DNA of 64,000 bases from Panagrolaimus kolymaensis. Its lineage: Eukaryota > Nematoda > Chromadorea > Rhabditida > Panagrolaimidae. The stretch covers positions 3,348,001 to 3,412,000 of the forward strand of contig JAJQJQ010000014.1 of NCBI GenBank assembly GCA_028622995.1. The letters run 5' to 3'. The notes below the pieces were generated by a model. It saw nothing but the letters and a program-made list of their open reading frames with translations. It was not told the DNA's origin and searched no databases. Within the stretch, counting starts at the first letter, position 1. Each line of letters begins with the position of its first letter. Below, one piece after another: positions 46,333 to 59,741 of the stretch. The position numbers and the translations under genes were made by a program.

Positions 46333-47108
46333 GTTTAGTTTCTAAAAAATAAGAGAACTAAAAATAAAAAGTTTTAGAAAAGCAATAAATGCAAAACGCA
46401 ATGGTAACTCTTTTATTTAAAAAAGAAAGGTAAACTATTGCTAAAATAAAAATAAAAAACACGACAAAGTGTCTTTATATCGATACCCTTCTGCTTTCTT
46501 TCTTTTTCTTTTTTTGGCGCGTTTTTCGATCAAAGAAATTTTCCTTTTATCTGTTTTCAAAAAAAAGCTTTCAAGTGGCATCTTTCAAACCCTTGATTTT
46601 GAGTGGTATCTTTTGTTGGCGGCGTTTTAGCTGTGTTATCGGTGGTTTATTATAGCTATTTTGACCCAAAATAATAAAATGCAATATCGATAAAAGAATA
46701 TAGGTGAAATAGCTTTTAAAAGAATTTGGTCTATTATGCATGGCCCGTTTTATTGATTTGCGAAAAAAAAAATAATCATATTGCATCTTTCTTTTTTTTT
46801 CAATGGGCATCTTAATGCAAAATCAAAAACAAAGAATACGTTGTATTTTTTTTTTTTTGAGATAGAAGAAAGTATGTTTTTTAAAGGCATTCAAAGCATT
46901 TTAAACAAAAATGTCAAACTATAACTAAAAAAAAAAGCATTGTAAAATCCGATGATTTTTTTTCCATTATTTCTTTAAAGAAAAAATTAATTTATGAAAT
47001 TTAAAACAAAAAAAATTATAACCAATAATAAAAAAAGTGAGTAAAAAAGTTTAGTTTTTGACACCGTCTTAATATTAAGCGATTGTTTTGGTTATATTAA
47101 AAGGATAA
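46333..47108. other. Intergenic, nothing recognised
   Basis: AT-rich spacer with homopolymers; presumably includes the promoter of the zinc-module gene. The open frame at 46571-46810 has no support. Confidence 0.5.
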
Positions 47109-48257
47109 TCAGCAATAACTCATCGCATATTCAGTTATGGAATAAATTTTTGATGGATCAACCTAAAAATAAGAATAAAAAGGGTTTTAAAGAATACAAT
47201 ATTTTCAAAATCTAAAATAAATTTACATGAATGGCCTTTTTGGTGAATTGCCCAAATATGACACCACGATCCACGACCTTGTCATTGGCTAATTTATAAA
47301 ACAAATCCTTCGCATCTTTATTCGTAGATGAAGGAAAAATTAATAGGCTTTTGTATGTTTGGTGCAAATTTGGAATGGATTTTAAAGTTTCTTTTAATAA
47401 TGTTTCTGCAACAATCGCTGATTCAGCATAAAATGGTCCAATTTTAATATAATTTAATTCCATATCTTTCTTGAGATCAGAAAGTACAGGAAGATGTTCA
47501 CCGCCAAATGCGTTATCATCGCTAAACTGGTTACCAAAAATGGCTCGAATATTACATATTCCAATAATCTTTCCTTCAGAATTTAAACCAATTTTTGAAT
47601 ATGAATTTTTGGATTGAATCCATTTTTTAATAAATCCATCCCTTCGAACTCCATTTGTAATTTGAACATCGTATTGAATAAATTTATCGAAATCAAGATC
47701 TTCAAAATTTATTGTTTTAACCTTTGAATTTGATTCCAATCTTTCTACATCGATATCATTGATTGCGGCATCAAAAACAGCCACTTGCCAATCGAGATAT
47801 TTATCAAATCCATATCGATTTGCATATTTTTTTGTCATTTCTGGAACTCCATTGATGCCCCAATTGATGTTTTTGAAGCGGGGGTCGCTTAAAACTCGAT
47901 CAAAAAGTTCCAAGCCAAGACCAATTCCTCGAAATTCGGGTACAATAAAAAATGTTCCCAAAGTAACTAATGGCTCAGAACCATCAATGGATTTGTAAAA
48001 AGCTGTAGCAACGCAGCCAACCGTTTCCTTTGTTTCTTTATTAACAGCCACGAGAAGATTGAAATTTTCTTTTCCAAATCCATCATTCCATCGATTGAAA
48101 TCTTCATGAGGCAGAATCCTACCAGAATGTTCACGCGTCTATAAAGCACACGATATTTTTTCTTTTTATTTATTTATGACTCAAAAAAACTTACAAGACG
48201 AACGACATCTTTCCATCGATTTAAATCAGCATTAGAAAGAAATTCAATATTTTCCAT
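47109..48257 (-). CDS. GNAT-family N-acetyltransferase, double-domain type
   Basis: Three exons: 48257-48195, 48138-47227 and 47162-47109, giving 342 residues. An N-terminal GNAT domain shows the acetyl-CoA loop R91-G-I-G-L-G96 after a beta strand (LGTFFIVPEF) and a GVPEMTKKYANRYGF segment like the C-terminal part of the fold. The second half (YIKIGPFYAESAIVAETLL onward) fits the C-terminal domain found in YitH-like acetyltransferases common in nematodes. No signal peptide or TM, so cytosolic. The acceptor substrate is unknown. A short last exon (VDPSKIYSITEYAMSYC) supplies the C-terminus. Confidence 0.9.
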
Positions 48258-49289
48258 TATTAATTTACCTAAAAAGATTTAAAAATTTCCATTAAATATG
48301 GTATTCAAAAAAAAGAAGTGCGGAATCACATAGAAAAACAAAAATGTGAAAAGGATGAGAAAGGAAAAAATAAATTTAATACATATGTATTTTAAAAACT
48401 TTGATCTTTTTTGTCAACAAGTTTAGTTGCTCTATCTTCATCTCGCAAATACTAAATAGGGAATAGTTATTTGCTATAATCAACGTCATGAATTTGTAGA
48501 TTTGAATTTTAGAAATTTTCAATCAACAAGCCTTCTAAGTTTTTAATGCAAAAAAAAACTACTTTTATTGGAATGTTTTAAAACCGATAATGATATAAAA
48601 AAATTACAATTTAAAAAAAAATGAGAGTAGAAATTAGCAAACTTTGCTGATCAGGAAAAAGATCCAGAATGAATAATCAACGAAAAAAAGTAAAAATTAA
48701 TAATAGATAAGATGGAGCTAAAAAAATCGCGAACATTTCCAATGTTGACTAGCGTCACCTCCTTTCGTCACATCTAACCTTTTCACATCCTTATTTAAAA
48801 AGATAAATGAAAAAGAAAAGTAAAAATAGAGATTTTTACGATTTCAAAAAATCGTCATAAGTTGCTTGGGAAAGTAACCTTTCCATTTGTAGACACAGAA
48901 AACAAAAACTAGAAAAATAAGCGGTTAAAATGGACTTTAACAAATATTCAAAAATAATTCTAAAAAAAAATAAAAGCAGTTCTTTTTTTTAGTTTATAAC
49001 TTCTATTTTCTTTTTTGTATACAAAAAAGATGGGTTTTCAAAAGGTGTCACGATGGAAGCTCTCGGTAAATAATATTAAAAATATATACAGCAATATACA
49101 TTTAATTTAAATTTGAGGTTTGAAAAGTTTTATTACCAAAACATAATAGTACTCTACTCGCGTGGTTTCTATTAAATTGTTATCAGGGAATTAAATAAAT
49201 TTTAATTTAAATAAAACCATCCTTTATGTTTTTTTGATTACTTTCTAACCTTTGAAAAAAATTATTAATAAAAAATTATTACTCTTTTT
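48258..49289. other. Intergenic, nothing recognised
   Basis: About 1 kb of AT-rich DNA between two same-strand genes. No open frame, repeat or RNA gene is supported. Confidence 0.5.
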
Positions 49290-52041
49290 TTAATTCAAAT
49301 TTAAAAACACACTAACAAAAGTTACTACTAATAAAGTTCGAATTGGATCAAAGAAAACATTTTCACTTCCAGATGTTGTTGCGTTAGCTGGTATTGGAGT
49401 GGTAGGAACCCCAGAAATTGAGCCGGTAATATAATAATCAACTTCTGCACGAATTTTATTTCGAGTATCTTCGAGCCCTGCAGGTTCATTCGGCCGAGTT
49501 GGATACATATCAGCGCAATGAGCCGCTCCTGAAAATTTTTGTTTTATAAATAAAATTTATCAACGTTGAAAAGCTATTTCCTACCATGTGTAAAAGCAGT
49601 GATTTGATGATGAGCCGCTCGAGTTACATTACATCCCAATGAACTCCATGGATCATATCCACCATTAGGAAGTACAACATTAGAGGCATTATAATTCCAT
49701 GGAGTTCCATAAAAATCATATGAGTTTGCTACATTATAGGTTACATTGGAAGTGCTAATGCCAAACATATCCGCACATTGTCGAAGGTAATATCTTAAAA
49801 AAAGTTTTTTTATTGTATTAAATTTTCTTTTTAAAATTTTTTTGTCTCACTCAAGAGGAATTGCGCGTCCAAACATTCCTCGACTATTATCAGTAGTTTG
49901 AAGCCATCCAAGTGCCATCCCGCAAGAAAGCCACATCCATCCTCGCATAGCTGAATAACCATCACGTTCAGAAGAGTCATTGAGATTTACAGTTTTTTTA
50001 ACAAATGGAGCAATGGAAGAAGTGTAATCATTATTCAAGAAAGAAACATAATTTGAAGAATCATGTCCTTCATTTGTAGCCCAATAATATACATCTGAAA
50101 TCATTTCAACTGGATCAGATTTGGCTACCATTCTTTTGCAAAGTCCATCAAGGCCATAAGCGTGAATTGTATAATTATTCTGAAACTCAAGGGTGATAAA
50201 TGTTATGTGTGTGGAAATGTTTACCGCTCCATCAAAAGTATATTGAATTATTCCTTGGAAAGAACCAAACACATCAGCTAAGAAATTAGTTGCCGCAACT
50301 TCATAATTTCCATTTTCATTTGTTAAATTTAGGGCAGGGACTATTCTAAAATAAAATGCCTTCATTAAAAATGCCAAAAACACTCGTTAATATTTGTTTT
50401 TGAATAAAGAAGCATGGTATTGTCTTCCGACTTTTAACAAAGTTGGCAACATTTACAAAACTTTTATATTTTCAATATTAAAAGATTAGGTTATTTAAGG
50501 AAAGAAAATTCAAAACATAAATTTATTTTCTTAAAGTCATATTAATTTTACACCCAAGCTACACCACTATGCCAAATAGCAAAATATGTGGTAAAAAAGG
50601 AAATTTTCTTTCAATAAAATGGTTATCTTACTTGAATATACTTGTAAGTTTTGCTCTTCCTTCGTCAGAAAAAGTCATTTGTTTAAGTTTGCTAAAACCA
50701 TTTCGAATATTTTCAGCACATTTGGTAGCATTATTTGCTTTATTTGCACTATAATCAGTGATTGCAAATTCCATAACTTCAGCGTATTCTATAAACAATT
50801 AACGATCATTTTCGCTTTTTTTGGTTGTAAAAGTTACCGTAAAAATCAACTTTAGGCCATAAAGGCGCTGAACTGCAAACTCCACCAATGGATAAAGTTG
50901 GATATTGAGCTCGGAACCATGCACACAAGGACCCAGGATATGAGCCACCAAAAACCACCCATCTCGGATTTGTCCAAGTAAGATTATTATATTTAAAATT
51001 TTGGATAAAATATGCTAAATCTTCCAAAGCTTGTTGAGAATTAAGTAATTTTAAAGCTTCAGTGGAATAATCTCCAGTGTTAACATTAATTTTTTTAGGA
51101 TAACTATAACCAAAAAACCGGTGTTCAAGTTGAATTACCAGGGCATTGTATTTATAAGCCATTTGCATATATGTGTAATTTGTTTGGCATACCCATTTAG
51201 GTAATGCAGTACCTTCACCACCAATCATAAGAAAAATTATTGGTTGATCCGTATTTAAAGTATTGTAAAATTGGGAATTTATTTGAACCCGCTGAAACAA
51301 ATATAATCTTGTTTGAGAATCAAAGTTTTTGAGAAAAAAAGCCCAATAATTTTTAGATTAAAATATTAAATATTTTTACGCGCTTTCTTAAACTCCTGTG
51401 CTTATATTTAGAGGCGAAAAATAATCTATTTGTGTTTCTTTAAGAAAGTTTTTTTATAATAAATATTAAAAACCAAATGTTTTTAATTCTATGGTTAGCA
51501 AAAAAGACTTTGATTAAAAAAATTTTTTTACAACTTTTCGCATGGAAAAATTTAGTCAACGTATATGTGAATCGACGAATTTGACTTTTTTCGTATTAGA
51601 ATTAAAACAAATGTTTGACCAAAGGTATTTATTTTTGGAGGAAAAAATATATATTTTTAGAGATATTGTTTTTAATGTAAAAATGCAAAAGAAAACCCAA
51701 TTTTTATGCTTCGATTTGAAAAATCTCTAATGGTCTCTAAGCTTTTCTTAATGAATAACATTATATGCAAGATTTCTTTGGAAAAAAAAAATGCTTTAGG
51801 GAAAATAACTTACTTGTTTGTAAGTTGTTGTGTCATTACTAAAATGATCCACGAGATTATCAAACCATGTTTCAGTTGGACAAGATGAATTGGCTGCGGC
51901 TGCTTTATCTTCAGGCATCCATATTTCATCCAAAAAATATCTCAATGGTTTACCATTTACAAATCCAGGAATATGGATTGAATTTACGCTAACGAACGAT
52001 GTGACCAAGAAAACCAAAAAGACGACTATCTTGGAAGCCAT
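49290..52041 (-). CDS. Secreted serine carboxypeptidase, S28 (prolyl carboxypeptidase-like)
   Basis: Six exons: 52041-51814, 51291-50838, 50788-50632, 50345-49851, 49793-49585 and 49528-49290, all closing in frame at 593 residues. Residues 1-21 are a signal peptide ([21 protein letters not shown]). The catalytic triad is visible: Ser193 in GGSYPGSL, Asp492 in [11 protein letters not shown], and His518 in AAHCADMYP. ENRxYG-type LEHRFFGYS and the [12 protein letters not shown] segment are also family marks. N-glycosylation sequons are frequent. The hydrophobic C-terminus ([16 protein letters not shown]) after a Thr/Ala/Pro linker could be a GPI-anchor signal. Likely acts in gut lumen or lysosome, cleaving after proline, by family. 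TGATAAA lies upstream near 52170. Confidence 0.94.
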
Positions 52042-52378
52042 CGTTTTTTAGACAATGACTAACAATGAAATATGTATTTTTCCAAGTTTTTATCTTTGTT
52101 TTATTGTTTCATTTTTTCTTGTTCTTTGATCAAAAAAAAGTCTAATTAAAAAGGAATTATTTGAATGTTTTCTTTTTATCAATTTAATGTGTCCTTTATT
52201 TGTGAAGAAACAAAAAATTAAGCAGACAAGAAAAATTTTTATGTTTTTATTAGCTGTTATCAGTTTAGCTCCTTAAAAATGGATTTGTCATTCAATGAAG
52301 AAAAAAATATTTATTACTTATTGGCTGAAAAAAACAAAAGTAATCGCCTTTAAGTTAAATAAAAAAAACAAGAACAAT
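52042..52378. other. Short spacer, promoter of peptidase gene
   Basis: AT-rich sequence separating the peptidase start from the end of the next same-strand gene; probably promoter plus 3' UTR. Confidence 0.5.
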
Positions 52379-55300
52379 TTATTTTTTCGCTATGCAAGTA
52401 TGAACATCATTAAGCACCAAATATTCTTTGTTTTCAGCAGTTTTTCGAATTTTATAAGTAATAAATCTTTTATTTTTCTCGCATCCCAAGCAATAATAAA
52501 GTTTGAGTTCAGAGTCATAAGCAAAATTCCAAGTCTCAACTTTGCCATCAGAATTTGTGACATTGATATTTTGATTTGGATTAGTTTCTTTGATTTTAAA
52601 ATTATAAAACATTCGATTCTTTTCCATCAAATTTCTTTTGGAACAAATATGAATGGAATTACTTAATTCAAGGGAGTTTTCTCCATTTTCGCTATCTCTA
52701 ATTTTCAAATTGACTCGATTGTTTCCCTTTGATTTGCAATCAATGCATATATATTTTTGATTATTCATACTATACTCATAAACAAATTCTTCATTTTCTT
52801 TATCAAAAATAATAATCCTTGAATTTGGGACACCTTTAGAATTTGGAAATATTTCAAATTCTGATTGTTTAATTTTTGGTGTTTCTTTGAAATTTTCTGG
52901 ATTGTATTCTTCCGGGGAACAGCAATGTTTCTGTGAACCAAATTTGATATATTCTTTGCCATTTTTATCCATTTCTATTTTGCCACTAAGAAATTTATTT
53001 TGTTCCATGCATTTGCTACAGTAAAAACATTTATGATGATTATAATATTCATATTTATAATATTGTTTTCGATCAATGGAAATAAAGATTAATAAAGTTT
53101 CCCTTTTCGTTATAGGAGGATGAAGCTTCAAGAAATTATAGCTTCTCATTTCTTGAATATCTGCATATTTAAATGGTTGGCATTTATGAAATTGATCTTT
53201 CCCAAGAAAAATAAATTTTTCGCCATTTTCACTATCTTTTAATTCTGCAGTTACATTAGTTTTGTGCTTGCTTATGCAAGGAGAACAATAATATTTTTTT
53301 CTACAAGCGAAAAATATAAATCTATAACAAAGGCTTCTATCATTGAAATGAAATAAAATCATTTCAGCATCAGCGACACCCGATTTATTTCGGCGCAATT
53401 CAAAATCGCATTCTTTTATCATTCGATTTTCTTCGATGGGTCTTTGATCTGGTATTGCTACGCCCGTGCATTTTAAAATTTTCATTTCAGATGTAATTAC
53501 TTTGGAAACTTTTTGAGGTTTACATAAATGTGAATGTTTTCTTCCAAGACGAAAATATTCATTTCCATTTGAATCTTTCAATGCTTTTGCAGAAACATAA
53601 ATTTTATGGTTCACCATACATGAACGGCATTCAAAAGCTTTTTGAGCGGGATAATTATAATATTCATAACATAATGAACGATCATCTTCAGCATATATTG
53701 CAACTCTGGGTTTGTTTGGTTCTTTTTTAGAACAAAAAACAATAAAATTTGGTGCAAAAATAGATACCTCTTCACATAATTTTTCTTGATTTTGTTCAAA
53801 TTTTTTAAATTTACATTCATGTTTTAATTCTTCTTTTAAAGAAATAAAATTTTCACCATTTTCCCTTTGACATAAGTTTGCTGTAAATCTATAACATTTC
53901 ATGCAAGCATAAACGCTATTTGCTCTCAACGCTAAAACATATCCTTCAAGATGATTTTTGGGTGAAAATATAATTAACTTTGGTTTTCTTTTTGCTTCGG
54001 GTACAAGTTTGAAAAGCTTTGATTCAATAATAATGGCTTCTTTGGTTTCAGGAATATATGGCTGTAATTCACAGATATGTGTTTCTTGACCAAGCATTAC
54101 AAAAGGTACATTTTCTTTGTCATAATACAACTTCGCTGATACATTTTTGTTTAGACTTTGACAATTTCGGCAAACATATCTATTTTTTGATTCAAAATCA
54201 TATTTATAACAAAAATTAATTGTTGAATCAAATACAATTAATGTTTTAAAGTGATACCATGTTTTATCTTTCAATTCAAAATTTGGCATTCTTATAATTT
54301 GATTTTCATCAAAATATTTTTCTGGATCATAAATTATGGGTTCACAAATATGTTTCCTTTTACTTAATTCAATATATTCTTCATCGGTATTAAGATTAAT
54401 GATTTTTGCTTGATAAAAGAAATCTAACAAAGTGCAAGCAGCACATTTGTAACCATTAATAGATTTACATCGATTAAATTCATAACAAAGCTTTGGATTA
54501 GTTTCGGGTATAAAAATAATTAATTTATCAATAATTTCTTTTTTGATAAAATATTTTTGAAATTCATAATTTGGTTTTTCGATGATTGGAGGGTCAAGAT
54601 ATTCTTCAGGATTATATTCTTTTTTTTCACAAATATGATTTTTTGAATGTATTCTAACATGGGTGATTCCATTTCGATCTTGTTCCAATTTTGCATGATG
54701 GAAACAATTTTTCTTCATACATTCTCGGCAATAATAACAATCTCTATCTGCATAATAAATATAATCATAACAAAACCTTTTCTCATCGTCAATAAAAATA
54801 ATTATATGCTTCATAACTTTTTTATAAACTTTACATTCAATCAATTTAAATTTGCTGGAATCAATGATTTTTGAATTGGTCCAATTAAACTTGGATTTTG
54901 AGCCTTTTGGTGCAGAAGTTCTAAAAAAATTTTATTTTTAAAGCAAATGAATGATTTAGTTAAAAAATTTAAAAATTACTTTGATTTTTTGATTTTCTTC
55001 TTTTTGGGGGTTTTTTCATTTTCACTTTCGTCTGTAATTAAAGCATCACAAGAATTATTAGATCCATATTCTGAATCTTCATCATCGCTGTTGTTGTTGT
55101 TGCTTTCGACAAATCTTCTTTTACGAAAATTATGGCTTCTAAATTTTTTTTAAATATACTTTTACTATGAGCTTCACTCTTCCAAAAAGAATTAATTACC
55201 TGCTTTTTGTTACATAGTTACCTGTACTTTCAAATATAAATCTAAAAAAAGGTCATTATTTTTGAAAATATTTGTAAAACAACAAACTCCTTGTCAATAT

Positions 55301-56333
55301 GCATGTCTTCATCAGAGTTTTGGACTTCTTCGTTTTCATCATTGTAATCCGAATGCAAAGTATTTGGGCTATTATTTTCTTCACCCTCATCTGGCTCTTC
55401 TGTATTAATTCTTATGGCTGAATTATTTTTGTGCTTTCTAAAAAAGGCTACGTTTTATTAAAATTTGGCTCAAAACATACTCATTTTTGATTTCTCTTTC
55501 TTCCTCAAATTCTTTGATGATTTCTGGTTTAATTTGAAGGGTTTCTTCTTCATTTAAAAGAGAAAAATATTTCTGTTGTTCATTTTCATCAAATAAATTT
55601 ATTACACAAACCAAAAATTCTTTTAGTTTTATATCACCTTGAACTCTGACTTGCTCGATGACAGGAAAAATAAATCTTTCTTCGAAAATTTCCTGCTCTT
55701 TGTAATTCTCAACTTCAGCATTATCTTTCTAAAAAATAATTAAGAAAGTTATGAGAACAGAAAAAATTATTTCCGCTAAATATTTTATTTCTTAACGAAA
55801 TTTTTACTCCTAAATTCGTGAAAAAAAGAAAAAAATGACTAAACGGATAACTAAAAAAGCAAGCGAACTGTAGTTTGTAAATGGACGCTTTTTATGCAAA
55901 AAAAATTTTTATGTAAAGGTCTGATTGTAAAAAAAGCTTACTTTATTTCCTTGAATTGCATTAATAATTTTTAAAGAAGATTGCTCGTTCTTTAAAATTA
56001 AAACACAGCTTTGAGTTTCGTGTGGACCAAAAATGAATAACATATTCTAAAACTTTTTCTCAAAACAAAGTGATTCTAAAATAAGTTAAGTGAAAACCTT
56101 TTTTTGAAAAAAATTCCAATCAAATGACGCTGAAAATGTTTTAAAAGTTTCATCCACTGGTTCAATAATTAACTGCCTTGATTTCGTGGCATTTATTACA
56201 ATTTTACAAAGTCCAGCATACATATATTTTTTGTTCGAATCAACAACAAATAATTCTGGTTTATTTTTCTACAAAATTATCAATGTTACCAAAAATAGTT
56301 TACATCCTTTTTGCTTACCTCATTTTCTGCCAT
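52379..56333 (-). CDS. PH-like plus nine C2HC-module protein, largest family member
   Basis: Seven exons close in frame: 56333-56319, 56268-56098, 56046-55942, 55728-55481, 55437-55288, 55138-54980 and 54920-52379, giving 1129 residues. The N-terminal domain (LFVVDSNKKYMYAGLCKIVI, LIIEPVDE, NMLFIFGPHE, then SCVLILKNEQSSLKIINAI) matches that of the two shorter complete genes. An acidic helical region and a Ser/Glu/Asn-rich linker with basic RKRRF and PKKKKIKKS follow, plausible nuclear signals. Nine modules fill exon 7. Some have drifted: module 4 lacks the LCY cysteine, modules 7 and 8 have QYY/FVY there, and module 9 has HTC at the C-terminus. Exon 5 to 6 uses a GTTTG donor, the weakest splice in the model. 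Role unknown. Confidence 0.82.
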
Positions 56334-57108
56334 GGCGAAAAAATATTGAGTAAATTCAAATTGAGCTAATTAAATCAAAGAAAACACCAAAACTTAATGC
56401 TGGTAATGGGGGATTAAGAATTTCTTATTTTTACTTCAAAAATGCCGGTTATTAACACTAAAAATTTATACAAAACAAATAGAGATGAATTGAAAAGCCA
56501 CAAAAGAAAAAGAAAAAACCCCGCGCAAAATCTTTAACACAATTGATTGCTTTTTTGTTGTCGTTAGAAAAAACTTTTTTTGTTCACGATTGATTTCCTT
56601 AGAGACATCCCACAACGCCAGAAAAAAAAAATGTGTGAAAATGTCTTTGTCATGGTTCTCAAACTTTAATCCCCAAAACAAATATTATTTTTTTGTGGTG
56701 CCAAAAAAAAGACATAAACTTTTCTCAAAGTTGTAAATGAATATTTTTTGAGTAATTATTACTATTTATTTTTATGTTGTGCTTGTGATAACATGAAACC
56801 CAAAAACTATTCCACCGCAATAATGATTAAAAAGAATCCGTTGTTAAACTTGGAAGAAAAAAAAAATGTAAATACGAATAAGAAAATTTAATTTGGAAAA
56901 ATTTAAAAAATATCAAATTCGTAAAGTAGACATGCTCAAAAATAAATATATTTTACATTAATTTTATGAATTTTTTAATAGTTTGTTAAATGTATATTAT
57001 TTAATTTTAATCATCAAAAAAAAGAAAATAGCATTTTTTATTAGATCCAAAAAATATAAAAATTTTATCCGAATTTTGTACATTCTAGCAGCAAAAAATA
57101 AGAAAAAA
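56334..57108. other. Intergenic, nothing recognised
   Basis: AT-rich spacer; upstream region of the zinc-module gene and 3' flank of the transporter gene. No feature is supported. Confidence 0.5.
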
Positions 57109-59741
57109 TTATTTAAACATTGGTCGCTCAAATATTGAATTTTTCTTTTCATCAAGATTTTTCAAATTTTCATTTGTTAAATTAAAAATTTTCCTTGGTT
57201 TCTTTGTAGTTGTCGTCGTCGGTATTTCATAAGTCCATGGACGAGCTTCAACTTCGCATGTAACCCAAAAAATAATTGTTGTTAAAATAATTAATATTGC
57301 AAGGCAATAAAAAACTGTTGACCACTAAAAATGCTTATTTTTTTATTTAAGTTTTTGTAAACAAAAAAAAACATACTTCTGAAGGAGAATTATTTGGAGC
57401 TACAAGTGAAACAAAAACAGGTAAGAATAAAACTACGCTGCTACTTATAAATCCGCAAACCATCATTACAACAGGAGCATATTGGCGTGAAATCTGTAAA
57501 AACAGTAAGAAAAATTATGGCGAAAATAAACTTAAAAATGAGTTAAATATATACAAATTTATCAGATTTTCCCATAAAAATCAAAAACAAAGCAAAATTT
57601 GTAAATTTAACTTTTTTTTGTTAAATTACATTTTTATAAAAAAAATTATGCGTTTTTTATTAATAATTTAGTCAAACTTTTTAAATTATTTCCTGGTAAA
57701 AAAAGGTTCGATATACAGATACGGAAAGTCAAACAAAGTAATTAAAAACTAAAAAACAAACGCCACTTACCAAATGTGCACTTTTCATTACTCCAACAGC
57801 ATTAAATCCAGCAAAAACTATGGCTAATGTAAAACAAATTTGTGCAAAAATTTCAGATTTAATTGGCATCCATGCAAGTATAATCATAAAAAATGCCATA
57901 GAAAACATGGATAAACTTGCAAACATTAAAACCCACGCTTTTTGTGAAATCCATTTATTTGAATCTGATAAAGGCCCAGTAACCATTTTAATTATTAATG
58001 AACCAACATATGGCAGCGCGGCAGCTAATCCAGTTTTTTGAACATCCATATTTATTACTTTATTTAAATATGTTGGACCATATTGTTGGAAAAGCTAAAA
58101 AAGATGAGAGATTTGAAATTAATTATAAATTGGAAGCATTCTTGTCGAAATAAAAAAATATAATGGTAAACTTATTCGGGTCTAGCCTTTCTATTAATTA
58201 CTTACACTAAATCCAACATAATTACCAAATAAACTAATAAATATTCCAATCACCGCTTTATCAGTAAATATTTGATAATATGGTGTTGGAGATTTTTTTC
58301 CATTAGATAAATGAATGGAAGTTTTACCTTCAATTATTTTTGAAAGTTCTTTTTCACTAACATTTCTAAAAACCAAAAAATAAAAGTATTGTAACTTTCG
58401 ATCATAAAAAATTAAGCAAACCGATGAACATGAGGAGTATCACGATAAAAGAAACCAAAGATTGTAAAAGCAATAATCGATAATCCCGCGTGTAAATAAT
58501 AAACCGATCTCCATCCAAGTGAAGAGTCACATAAAAATCCAGAAACAGGCATAGTGAAAATCGGGGCAAAATAAAAAAAACTTTAATCCAAAAAATCGAT
58601 GGAGCAAAATTAAATACCTGTTGAAAACATGTAAGCAAAGCAACAAACATTCCATTATGACTTAATGACGACCAATTACTTCCAATAAATCCATATGATG
58701 GAACAATCAATGAAATTGCAATACCTTGAACACCTCGAAGTATAATAAAAGGAATGAAACCAAATGATGATGCGGTTGGAATTAGAAATGTTGCTAGAGC
58801 CGATGCAAAGCCATAACAAGTAAAAAGGTATCTAAAAGAAAAAAACCAAATTAAGTATAAAATTTTTTTTTGTTTTTTTCCAGTCGGAGTTTAACTATTC
58901 AAAAAATGAAAGGGTCGATACACAAACTCAAGGTTCATTGTTATTTTTTTCTATTGAATACTAAATTCTGATAGGCAAATTTATTCGTTTTTTGAAGAAT
59001 ATTAACGAAATACTAAGTTCGAATGCTTTTTGCTTTTTTTCTTTTTTAATTTTTAGCAACATTTTTCCATGATCGAACAAAAATAAATTTAAAAAAAGAA
59101 CAAAAAAAATTTGTTTAAAAAATCGAACATAATCTATTTGGAGCCGAAAATTTTAAAACTTAGATTATTTTTTCGAATCGATCGAATATGATCATGTTCC
59201 GACTTTTTTGCAAGACAAAATAAATTGAAGCTTTAGCAAATGAAAGTTTGTTGATACTTTTTGAACCTAATTTCGGTCTCAGGGCTTTCTAATATTAGGG
59301 AGGCAAAAGTGCAAAGTAAATTTAACAAAAATCTTACCTAATTCCATATTTCCCTGTTATATATGGAATAGGAATAGTTCCAAGCATATTTCCAATTGCT
59401 ACAGCAGAAAATAACCATCCTTGTTCGGACGCGGAATAAGTATATTTTGGTTTATATATTTCTGTTTCATTATTTAAAATTGCTGAATTTTTTGCTTCAA
59501 TATCGTCATTACTCATACAAATCACAGTAAAATTAAATACTAAAGTATTGGATAAAGATAAAGTAAAGCATAAAATTGATAAACATAAAATAAAATATCG
59601 AGTTGAATGACCAAAATAAAAACTTTTTTTGGTTGTTGTTGTTGGCAAATCTTTTCCTCGGCGTTCCATAGTTTTATTACATAAATCCAAAACCACTGTT
59701 TGGCTGGTTCCATCACTAATTTTTGATATTCCCGTAACCAT
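57109..59741 (-). CDS. SLC17-like MFS transporter, one-base frameshift at exon 3
   Basis: Seven exons: 59741-59338, 58831-58618, 58580-58422, 58365-58206, 58094-57771, 57493-57377 and 57324-57109; about 530 residues. Twelve-TM MFS layout of the anion-cotransporter (SLC17) type: [11 protein letters not shown] at the end of TM1, a glycosylated loop (NNETE), [59 protein letters not shown], and [15 protein letters not shown]. The cytoplasmic tail is Thr/Lys-rich. Exon 3 is 159 nt but must be 158 to join exons 2 and 4: an eight-T coding-strand run at its start has one base too many. All other junctions fit. Substrate (phosphate, glutamate or other organic anions) cannot be inferred. Confidence 0.85.

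Noticed and set aside
55230..55255. A possible 20-nt exon in the largest zinc-module gene
   Set aside because: It has both splice signals, but including it throws the following acidic/basic linker out of frame; skipping it keeps the whole gene open.
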